Below, in pieces: positions 28,294 to 39,200 of a stretch of DNA of 64,000 bases (the first letter of the stretch is position 1; each line of letters opens with the position of its first letter). The notes under the pieces were generated by a model that worked only from the letters and a program-made list of their open reading frames with translations, was not told where the DNA came from and did not search any database. Both the position numbers and the translations under genes were made by a program. Origin of the DNA: Spizellomyces punctatus DAOM BR117 (taxonomy: Eukaryota > Chytridiomycota > Chytridiomycetes > Spizellomycetales > Spizellomycetaceae); the NCBI RefSeq assembly GCF_000182565.1, contig NW_015971537.1:1275299-1339298 (forward strand), written 5' to 3'.

Positions 28294-29969
28294 TGGCTGC
28301 CAACACAAATATGGAGTATCGCTTTTTGGGCCGTAGTGGGCTAAAGGTTTCCGTATTCTCTCTGGGAGGATGGTGGGTGCGGCGTTCATGTGCTTTGTTT
28401 CCCAGCTGTGATCTACAGATGGAGGTTTCTCGGACGTTGCCTGGGGCGTTGACTGTGCTAGTTTATTCATCTTGCCACAATCTCTTTTACCTGCAGGGTT
28501 ACCTTTGGGGGACAAGTTGGTAATGAAGCAACTTTCTCGTGTATGAAAGCCGCCTATGATGCAGGTGCGAACACCCTCGCGTTTGAAATAGTAAGTGTTA
28601 AAGACTCACAGCTCACTATCATCCAGGCATCAACTTTTTTGACAATGGTATTTCCGGGTGGTGACTTTACGTGACCGTGCCAAATCTGATATGATACTCT
28701 CGTCATCAGCCGAAGTATACGCTGGAGGTGAAAGTGAACGTGCTATGGGACTCGCGATCAAGCATTTTGGCTGGAAGCGCAGTGATCTGGTGATCTCTAC
28801 AAAGATTTACTGGGGTGGAAAAGGGCCCAACGACACAGGTCTCTCCCGCAAGCACATTGTCGAGGGAACAAAGGCTGCTCTTGAGCGTCTCCAGCTGGTA
28901 TGCAGTTAACACTATCACACGCGGGTGCATGCTTATTACTTACGAGATTTATTCGGGTTTGTCAGGACTACGTGGATCTTATCTTTGCCCACCGTCCGGA
29001 CAACTTGACCCCTATGGAGGAAATAGTTCGCGCTTTCAACTGGGTGATTGAAAAGGGTTACGCATTTTACTGGGGTGAGTGATACTTTGGAGAACCTTTA
29101 ATAAGGGAAGCAGACGCTCATCAACTGCATAGGTACCAGCGAATGGTCCGCGGAGCAGATCAGCGACGCCCATCGGATCGCTGAGAAACTTGGTCTTATT
29201 GGACCTTTGGTAAGACTTTTTAAGAGCGCACATCGCATTGGATCAGGGTTGGCGACGCTGACGCTAATTATTACTTCTAATAACAGATGGAGCAACCCCA
29301 ATACAACATGTTCCACCGTGAGAGGGTACCTATTCACTGAAGCGGACAGCGGACGCGATTATAGATTTACTAATTAATTTATCAGTTCGAGGTCGAGTAC
29401 GCCCCTCTGTACAAAAAGCACGGTCTAGGAACCACGATCTGGTCACCCCTTGCCTCTGGTGTCCTGACGGGCAAGTACAACGCCGGGGTCGTCCCAGATG
29501 GTTCTCGTTTTGCCCTAAAGGACAGTGCTGTGATCCAGCGTATTAGAGCTAGCGCACTAGACACTGAGGAAGGCAGAACAAAGATCGCCAAAGTTCAGAA
29601 ACTCGAGGTATAGTTTATCGCTTTGCTACAGGCAATGCAGGGCAATGTTTTAACAATACGTCCTAACGCTCACGTATCGCAGCCGATTGCTAAAAAGCTT
29701 GATTGCACTCTTGCACAATTGGCCTTGGCATGGTGTGCCAAGAACCCCAACGTGTCTACCGTTATCACTGGTACGTTTCACCCCTTCAAAATGGCAGCTA
29801 GTAGACATCTTGCTGATTGTACTATGTGGAACTAGGTGCTAGTCGACCGGAGCAGGTGGTGGAAAACGTGAAAGCCATAGAGATATTACCTAAGCTTACT
29901 CCCGAAATTTTGGCTGAGATCGAGGAGATCCTGGACAATGCACCAAAGGCTGATGTGGACCGTTACTAG
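28293..29969 (+). CDS. Aldo-keto reductase, voltage-gated K+ channel beta-subunit type (AKR6-like)
   Basis: Ten exons (28293-28372, 28497-28564, 28627-28647, 28710-28897, 28966-29074, 29133-29209, 29287-29325, 29386-29607, 29683-29770, 29836-29969) give 341 residues. The TIM-barrel NADPH enzyme shows the catalytic set: Asp55 and Tyr60 in NFFDNAEVYAGG, Lys88 in [10 protein letters not shown] and His128 in FAHRPDN. Also present are [23 protein letters not shown], and [14 protein letters not shown], which mark the Kv-beta/AKR6 and AKR7 neighbourhood. In animals these proteins bind the cytoplasmic face of Shaker channels; fungal members are usually free reductases for aldehydes and ketones. The third exon is only 21 nt but is needed to restore GINFFDNAEVY. 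The start is the ATG just after the 24-bp repeat; [14 protein letters not shown] is the normal family N-terminus, so ATG 28311 is an alternative. Confidence 0.93.
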
Positions 29970-31292
29970 AATGTGCACACATGGCATGGCCAGAATGAGA
30001 CCAGAGGCTGTTTCGACATTGGCGGTTAAATATATAGTTCTATGTGGCGATCTTTAGCATCGTCGTATATGCGTTAGATATTTGTCTTCAAGACTATTAA
30101 ACTGTTGAACCCACAAAAGTGGAGACGTTTTTCAACATGTGACCAGAGCAACTTCAAATCGGAGTTTTACGTCATCGTGGCGCAGTATGTTTTGGTCTCG
30201 ACCTCGTTTTGGTTCATATTGCTCGGGTTTCCTTTTGGAAAGTATCTAGGGGTCATTTGAGTCATGATGGTAACCCCAAAGTTGATGCGCATATATTTAT
30301 ATCTGCTATGGGCGGGAGCGATATCTTGAGGGAGCAACAGGTTGTGTGATATGGGCTCCAGTATTGGTCTTGTTTGCCGAGTGCTTGACGAGTTGTCTGA
30401 GCGTGTTTTTTGAGCGGTCGTACCGACCTGACCTGTCAAAACACAACGATGTCCAAGATGTGATAAAAAAAAATACCCTACGCTCGGATGTGGTCACGTC
30501 CCATTCATGTATTGCACGCGCAAATAGATCTGTGTCTACCCTTCTGGTAGCAGTTCCGCGTAGGGGCATGCTGACGGAACGTGTTTGCTTAGAATGCTGA
30601 TTGTAGGCAGACAAAGGAAGCGACAATTGAGATTTTGTTCAAGCAGGGCTCTAGCTTGCTTACTCTTCGGTCGTAAATTTAGAAAGGGGAATCCCCCAAC
30701 CCCCTGTTGTTCAAAGGGCCCGTGCCGAACCGTCGGGATATCCAGCATTTTCAATACCAACTAAAGCGCGGACGGGCGGGGCCAGCCAGTTACGTCCAAT
30801 ATGCGCACATATCCAATAATTCTCTCGCGTGTTACCATTCACTAGCAGCCATTATCAACTCCAACTGTGCATAGCTTGTGTCTTTCTGCCATGGATGCCA
30901 TAAACGTATCCTGACTTGGGTCTGGGCTACCCTCGTGTCTCCTCGTCCTCTGGCTGAGGCCTGTAGGTGACCCTATTGAATTTTGGTTTGTTGGTAAACG
31001 AGGGTTTCCAACATAACGAATGAGGGCGGGTGATTTGATTGTATGGGCCGGCATTTTTCTGCACTGCTGTTGAGTAACGAGCGCGGATAACCTGTTGTTG
31101 TGTTTTTCTTTGTATGTGGCGACATTGGGAGATACGATCTGTTTTATTTTTTTATTTTATACATTACATTACATTAGGTGCACCGGTTTTGTCGTTGGAC
31201 AAAAACTGAAAACCCTTGTTAAGGGTTAGCACTCTTCTCTCTGTTCTGCATTACATCCATCACCCCCGATTCACACATCCCAAACGTCCAGC
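29970..31292. other. Intergenic region upstream of the adenylyl cyclase
   Basis: Holds the aldo-keto reductase 3' region and the cyclase promoter. A T-rich block (31139-31160) is followed by short ACATT repeats (31161-31176) about 120 bp before the cyclase ATG. No supported gene is seen; the open frames here are shorter than 110 codons and featureless. Confidence 0.55.
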
Positions 31293-34200
31293 ATGACCCA
31301 ACTCGAGTCCTCTGCTCTCACACTCCCCTTTCCTGACGACCGACTCGGGATCCTTGGTCCAACACTCAAAGCCTCACTCTGCCGCGACGAGTTCCACCGT
31401 TCGATCCGTCGGACGTCTTCCGCCGGCGATATTCCACGAACGTGGAAAACGCTATTAGGATCAGGTGCAGCGTTAGATGGATATGTGCGGAGAGGAAGTG
31501 CTGCGTCAACTGGAACGAGCGCATCCAGTGGGGGTTATGAGGTGAAATGTGGGGAAGAAGCGAATCCCGCTTCTTGGCATACCCAGCAACAACGGGAGGA
31601 TGGACAAGTACCAGAACAGCTCCAAAGAGCATCGTATCTTCCAGATGCTATGGGCGGTGTGCTGGGATTGGGTGTTATGAGGATACATGATCATCTGGTT
31701 CGGGGCGAAGGAACGACGCAGTCTTTGCCTAGGAATGGATGGAAAGGGATTCCAACTATTGTTGGTCTCGATTCGGCTGCTACTTTAGGGCAGGATGTCT
31801 CATCACCATTATTAACATCCACATCGCCATCTACCACGATCACGACACAACCGATAGGACTCAAATCTCCCATCGCTCTCCCAGCATCCAAGCAAAAGAA
31901 GCCCCTTCGTCCAGCTCTCCGCCGGCCATCCTCGCCTATTATCAACCAGGTTAATCCTGAGCAACCACCTATCGCATCCACCCCATGGACCAAAAGTGAA
32001 CCTGCTCTCGCCAAACGTCCTCCAGAGCTGTCGTCTGACAGTGACCCCCAGTCCTCGGAAACCAGCACCAAAAGCGAGCCGGCACTCCACCGCAACGATG
32101 CGCTGCCATTAGATAGTGAGGCAGGGCCGAGTTCCACCACCCTCTACATTCCCTCTCGAAAAGGTAGCGCACCTACCACCATGCGCAAGCGGTCAAACAG
32201 CTTTGACGAAAAGGGAAAAGGACGACCAAAATCTGCCAATGGTCCACGGAAAGGAAGCGACGGCGCAATCGATGTTGAGCCGCGTGTCTCGTTTAGTGAA
32301 CAGACGGAGCATATCGCTCAAGGAAGAAGGGGGAGTGGGTCAAGTTTTTCGGAAGGACATCGAAAGGCATTTTCGGCTTTCATGGGGCAAACGCGCAAAC
32401 CCAGTGGAGGACCAAATGGTCCTGACTACATCTCAGATGACGATGAACGAGGCATGCGCATTTTTCTGGAACAATGTCAGAAACGGCGGACAGTGGGTGG
32501 TGCCAGGTCTTCAGGGGGAGCATCGAATTCCGATGAAGAATCCGGCTCCCGGATGAGCCCACCGCCAAGAAAAGGGAGTAGTGGAAAAGAGAAAAAGCAG
32601 ACAGCATCACCCACACAACCCCAACAGCAGCAGCAGCAGCAACAGCAAGCAGAAGAAGACTTTCAATCCTCCCTGGGCCGCAAACGAGCTCGATCGACAG
32701 GAGCCGACAAAACCTATACGACCACGACCACAACCCATATCTCCAACATGAGCATTTTTAAACCTCTTCCTGGGGACATCATTAACTCCGACGCCCTCCC
32801 TGTCACCGTGGTTGCCGAACACCCTGCAGTCTTTTACCACCACCACCCTACAGATGAAGACGACCCCCATGACTACGGGAATGAAGCGGATGTTGCTGAT
32901 GACGACGCAGATGAGGCATCCATTCCAAACAATCCCCGCAAATCCAGTGGCTCGATACGAAATAGGAAACTGATCCTCCAACCGCAATATCCTCCTGATG
33001 AGACACTTAGCATCGGGACACTATCACAATCAATTTGGAGACCGGGGAGACATCATCGGCTGGACGCTGGGAGTCATGCGGCCGAGGGAGCAGGGGGTGG
33101 ACGGCGGAGATCGGATGTTTATGCGCCGTCGATACGGTCGCCGTGGCTAAAGGCGGTTCGACTTCCTCCGAGGTGGTTGTCACTAAGAAATGCGATGGCT
33201 TTAACCAATGTCATTATTATTGTATTCGCGATTATTGTGATTGCGGTTGTGAGCTATGTTTCCGGAAAAGATAATGCGCGGGTCGCCCTCGAGGCCCTCG
33301 GCACCGTCGCCCTCAAGTCCATCGCCCTCTCCATAGGTTCGGCTCTGGGCCGCGCAGAAGAATCCAACGCCGTTACGGTCTCTGCTGTCGAGACTTGGTC
33401 ACTCCGCCCCGACACCCAAGTCTGTGCTGGATACTACTGGTCTCGGGTGAAACGAGCAACGAGGTGGAATGGGGACCAGATCTATGTTGTGGATTTGAAA
33501 GGGTCTTTTTGTGGGGTGTTTGTCAATTCTTACCCGGGGTTCGAAGATTTTACAATTCCGGATCCAAAGGCAGTAGGTGGACAGGGGAAGTATACGTTGA
33601 GATTAGCAAACGGGACAGCACCCGCCCCAAGATACTCGTACAGCTTGAACAGCACCGCCGCGATTGCATGCCCCAATTACGAGGACCCGGCATGCGTTGC
33701 CAATCTATTGGCATCACCCACAGACGGAACAATTGATTTCTACGATGCAACACAGCGACCATACTACCGTCGTGCACTATCCAGTCCTTTCGAAAGTTGG
33801 ACCGGAGTGTATAATCTCGGATCTGGGGATGGATATGGCTTCACCAATGTTATGCCGGTACATCAGTCCCCGTTTGATACGAATTCACTGGTCGCGATTG
33901 CGGCAGTGGATATACGCTTACGGTCCCTCTCGCAGTTTTTAAAGCAATCACTAAGTGCCTTGTTGAGGGATTTGGACCCGAGTCGGCCAGATGTACTTTT
34001 TAACGATGATACCAGTGTTGCAGGGGCTATTCAATTTGTGATTGCTGATGTACAGACAGGGATTATCCTTGCGTCGACGTGTCCTGGAAATCGAGATGTT
34101 CCGTTGGCGACGACGCCTGGTGCGATGTTGCCACCACCTCCCGATGACCCTCCACCATTGTTTGCTTCGATGGATGGCGATCCGTGTTTGGGGGATTTAC

Positions 34201-35948
34201 CGTCTACAGTAGGCTCTTTGAGAAATTTGCCTACAACACCCGTCCTTAGCGATGAGAATATTCCCATCCTCTCTGCCCCCTTGCAAGTGTGGTCAGACAG
34301 TGCGTTGGTCATTGCATCCCTGTATCAGCCTCGGGCGGGATTACAGTGGGCCATTATAGGGCGGGTTCCTGGGCAATACTTTCATCTCCGTCTAGGACAG
34401 ATTTACACTCTCACGATCCCCTTGACAGCGGCGCTTGTCCTTGTTGCCTCGGCGTTGGCGAGTTTTCTCGTCACGAGGGCCATTGGGCGGCCTTTGAAAC
34501 GAGCAGCGGAGAAAATGATGCGAATTGCAGATTTGAATTTTGACGAGGATGCACCGTCGTTTTCGGATGACGACACGGATGGTGGAAGCGACTACGAGGA
34601 CCCCCCTAGACGGCGCTGGAGTCTAGCGAGTCTCCGATTTGGATGGTCCTTCCCGGGGCGGAGAAATAGTAACGATTCGCAAGATTCAACAGACCGAGGT
34701 CGATCCTCTACGGTTCGTCGGTCGTTTTTCTTACCACCGCGTTCCCGCTCCACATCCCGATCCGCCCGACGACGCCGTCGAAGTTCGGCAGCATCCGCAC
34801 GAAGCAAACAAGTCCCGTTTGTGCTAAAAGAAATCCAATTGCTCAATACGGCCATGGACGCCATGACCTCTGGGTTAAAAAGCTTTAGCAAATATGTTCC
34901 ACTGGATGTTGTCGCCCTGTTGGTGAAAATGAAGCGAGAGGCGGTGTTGGGTGTCGATGAAATGAGTTTGAGCATTTTCTTCTCGGATATTGCCAATTTT
35001 ACAACGATTGCTGAGAGTATGAGTCCACAGCAGTTGGTCCTTGTGATGAGGTAAGGTTTCCCTTTGTCAATACTGTCGGTTAGCGAATACTGTGGTTGAA
35101 AACGTGTGCGTACAGTGAGTACCTGAGCGAAATGTCGAGCATCATTCTCGAAAGTCAAGGGATCGTTGACAAGTTCATTGGCGACGTAAGCGCACAGCTC
35201 TTTTCATAGATGAGTTTGGATTTTTTTTTTTCAAACCTCGTCTTCTATGTACACTAGGCTGTCATGGCGTTCTGGAATGCTCCCTTGTATTTAGAGGAGC
35301 ACGCCATTGTTGCATGCGATGCTGCACTCAAATCACAGGAGCGGTTAAAGGAGCTTCGAGATGGTAAATTATCGATGGGTGTTTATATGCAGCCTATTTG
35401 AAAACTATTGGCTGATGTGCTCTATCCTAGACTGGTTGGTAAAAGGCTACCCGGAGATCCGTGCCCGCATCGGACTCAACACTGGCCCCGCTCTGGTCGG
35501 TAACCTCGGATCCCCTACTCGTCTCAACTACACTTGCCTAGGCGACACCGTCAACCTCGCCTCCCGCCTTGAAGGTCTTAACAAACGCTACAACACATCC
35601 ATCATTGTGTCGGACGCCGTGCGCGATCAGGTTCACGAGTATTTTGTACTTCGCCCTCTCGATTATGTAGCAGTTAAAGGCAAGACAGTTGCTAAAAAGT
35701 GTTATGAGCTCGTCGATTCTCTGGATGCGTGTGATCCCGCCGTCCTTCGACGCATGATGCTGTACGAAAAAGCATTCGATTATTACTGTCAAGGGGAATT
35801 CGAACAGGCAAAAGTCCTCTTTGAGACGTACTTGGTGGATGTGCCGTGGGATGTTCCGGCGATTATGCATCTGGAGGAGTGTATGAGGTTGGAAGAGGAG
35901 GGTGTGCCAATGAATTGGAGTCCGGTGGTGGTTTTGGATGAAAAATGA
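31293..35948 (+). CDS. Membrane class III adenylyl cyclase with Cache-like ectodomain and HAMP
   Basis: Four exons (31293-35050, 35116-35185, 35258-35363, 35431-35948) give 1483 residues. Residues 1-630 are a disordered Ser/Pro-rich cytoplasmic tail with a polyGln run near 443-451. A transmembrane helix (VIIIVFAIIVIAVVSYV, about 640-656) leads into an extracellular domain of roughly 380 residues. This has Cache features (YVVDLKGSFCGVF, YDATQRPYYRRAL, VAIAAVDIRL) and several Asn-glycosylation sites. A second helix (1037-1060) and a HAMP-like linker (TRAIGRPLKRAAEKMMRIADLN) follow. The cyclase domain has metal-binding Asp residues in FFSDIANFT (about 1229) and IGDAVMAFW (about 1276), and transition-state Asn/Arg in VNLASR. 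Lys in VDKFIGD and Thr in NYTCLGD are the adenine-selecting pair of class IIIb. Ligand binding outside is therefore likely to set cAMP inside. The ligand is unknown. Confidence 0.92.
32619..32648 (+). repeat. CAG/CAA run coding for polyglutamine
   Basis: About nine consecutive Gln codons, mostly CAG, inside the disordered N-terminal tail of the adenylyl cyclase. Such runs vary in length between strains; function is unknown. Confidence 0.85.
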
Positions 35949-36245
35949 TTATTTTATGTTGTTTTGGTCGGGTCCTTTGCTGGGTTTGGTGAGTAGGTTG
36001 TGGTGTGCTAGTGGGCTTGTGTCATGGCGGATAATGGACCACGCTGGGACCTTCTGTACATAATTTTCTTTTTTGTAAAGCATAAGAAGAAATCTCACTT
36101 GTATGCATATGTGTTTGCATCCTTTCTTGTAGATGTGTTTACTCTGTCGACGGCTAGACATTTGAGGTCAACAGAAAAGGGTCTAATCGACAAGATCTTT
36201 ATTAAATATTATGTACAAAATCTCTACCAATACCCACAAGCTCCT

Positions 36246-39200
36246 TCAATCGGTATTCAAAAGCAGACAAACCCCCTGCAGTACCCAATGACTCCCATGA
36301 TCATTCGTACTCAAATCCGCATCAAACACCCACCCGACTCCACTGGCGTTCCGTCTCTGCTGGGTCGTGTACACTGGTGTTCGGAACGTGTTGACGAGCT
36401 TCAGTCTGTGTGATTCGATGGGGATGATGCGGAGGATGGGAAGTTCAGTTAGGAGCCTTCCGCCAGTTTCAAGACGAATGAGCGCATTGTTTTTGATGTC
36501 CCAGCCTGCGCCTTCTAGGTAGAGGCCTTGGACGTAGCAACCAGACGAGGGGCGTTCTTGTATTTCCTTGGGGTCCGTGTACTGCGTGACTTGAGTGTAC
36601 AATGTCGACCGGTCCAGTGGCCATCCATTTTTGCGGCAGGTGGTTTGAACAAGGGCGGTGATGTAGGCCTCTGGAACATGTAAGCCAGATAGCCACATGA
36701 CGACGGGTTCCCCGTTCTTGATCCAGTTGGAGTATTGCTGGAAGCGCCGTTCGAAATGCGTGATCCACCCTCCGAGACCTTTTTCTGTCTGTGGAGCGAG
36801 GGATCTCCACATGCTGGGTAGGTTGCCATTGAAGAGCGAATTGGCAAGTTGGTCCAGTTTAGCACTCATACCGATTTCACCCTTAAGAGCTCGGCGCAGA
36901 TCTCGAAGGGAGGTCGACATTTGGTCCACCAGTATATTCCATCGTTCAAGTTCTTGTAAGAGGACGACTTGCGTAGGAGAAGGCGTGCCGATCGATTTAT
37001 AAATTCGGGGAATGTCAAACATGGTAGGGAGTTTGGCTTGGATGTCTGACGCAATATTGGAAATAAACTCCTCCCGACTGATTCCGCCTGCCCCTTCTGC
37101 AGTCCGTGGTTGAAGCGAGATGAGCTGCGTCCACATATCTTTTACGGCTGTGGTGAGGTACCCGATTTCCGCGTCTGGATGGAGACCAAACACGTCAGGT
37201 GCGTTTGTCAGAGGGAGACCTTCAATATAGGTAAGGTAGTCATCTCTGGTGCCGTGTCTCGGGACTTTGTATTGGACTTGTGGGTTGGAGTAGAAGAAGA
37301 AGGGTTGGAAAGAGTCGAAAAGGAAATCTCCGAGGTATTCGTCAAGGTAGGTCATCAGTACTCTGCGATCGTAGTCATCCGTCACTCGACCTCCATAGAT
37401 CGTTTCACCAATCAGATACCGCAACGTCGTCCATGGAATCTTTGCGTCCTTGACGCCAGCTGTCTTGTTCAAGTACGTTCGCAAGATGGTCATACTCACT
37501 CTAAAGTCCGATTCATTGAAGTCGTATTTGACATTCCACCCAATCTTGCCATACTTGCCACGCTCTTGCACTACAGCATGGAAAAAGGCTAGAACGTACA
37601 CCAAGGGACGGAACGCCTCGTGAGCACAGTCTTGTAGGGTTTCCTCTGTCAGCTTGTAGTAGCTACTGCGTAGATTAAGTTTAAGTCCGTTGGGAGGTTC
37701 TGTCACGACTTTCAGAGATCGTTGGAGGATGCCGATGGGGAATTGGGGTGTTGGCTCTGTCGTTAGCCACAATCTAAAGTCTACATGCGGTTTCTCGATC
37801 TTTTCGAGAACCTTTTCTAATGTCCGCAACCAAGTTACCAACAAATGGCAATTCTGCAGCATCAACCACTGTCCACGAGATACAGCTGTTTCTAGCAATT
37901 GCAATGCAATCGGGGCTTGTCCTTGCCCTAGTGACAAAAACTTGAGCCTGTTTCCCCCAAACCCACGGGCCTCTGCCAATTTCTGCAGGTCATTCTGTGG
38001 ATCTGCTCCCGGACTGAGGATAAAGACCACCGGACTCGTCGGCGTCGATTGCTCAAAAATGTTTTGGTAATTGATCACCGGCGGCATGACGTACTTTTCT
38101 CCCATGTGTTTAATGACAAAGTTGGTCACGGCATTGTAGACACGGTCGGTGCGGAAACACCGGAGCACGCAGAGCTGTTGGAAGGGAGACAGTCGGTTCG
38201 AGTAATCCATTGGGAATGGTGCATTTTCGGGAGCATCAAGTCGCACCCAACCTTGCCATTCCTCTTCATTTTTGCGAACGTGTTCGGCCAACATGGAAAA
38301 GTTGGCATTGAGGGTCGTCAGACGGAGAAGGTCCTTCCAACCCTGGTCCGTGATCCATGAAAAGGGTTTGGCAGTGGCGGGTTGCTCAAGGGATATATCT
38401 CCTTTGAGGAAATAATTGAGCTCCACCGGGTCAATCATCCCTTCCGCTTCCATGAGCTTAATCGTCATCTGGAATGAGAACATGAGCTTGTGTTTCTCGA
38501 ACAAGCCCGTGCATGCGTAGTTATAGACGGCGTATTTCAACGTATCCATAATCTTTGTCAATCGCTTTGAAAGGTTAGCATCGGGCTTGCTGCGATGCAG
38601 CGAGAGGGAAAATACTTCAAGGAAGGCGGCAAGTGAGTACTCGTACATGGGGTTGATGGTTGACAATCCCGCCAGGACGAAAAAGAGGACAGCCCCGCAC
38701 TTGGCGGCTGGGCGGTAGGCATCACGAGAAATCTCAACCTCAGCTGATGTTTGGGTCGCAAGTACCACCTTTTGTCCAATTTCAGTTGCCTTGGATTTTG
38801 TTTCTTCCAGTGTCCTGATGAGTTCCACATTGTCCAGCATCAACCCTGTGGACGATGCAAGTTCTCGAAGCAGCGTATCCTCTAAATCCTTCAAGAGACT
38901 CTTGTTCTGGCTCATTTCGGCAATCAACCGTTCGCGTTGTTCCTCGAGCTCCTTCCTTTCGTGTCCCACGACAACGTTCAGGAGCTGATCACTGAGCCCT
39001 TTGAATGTCACACTGTAGTTGATGATCATGGCGGACCCAAACATCTTGGGGGTGTAGGTCGGGTTTGGAAGTCGCGATGTCAAATACAATCGGAAATTGG
39101 GGTCGTAGTCAACTTCCTTGTCCCCCAAAACAATGAACCTTCGGGCTCCTTGCACTTTGATATTCTTCTCCAGTAGGTTATCGATAACAGGATCAATATA

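Noticed and set aside
33550-33777. Short frames inside the cyclase exon on both strands
   Set aside because: They overlap the clear cyclase frame and have no independent support.
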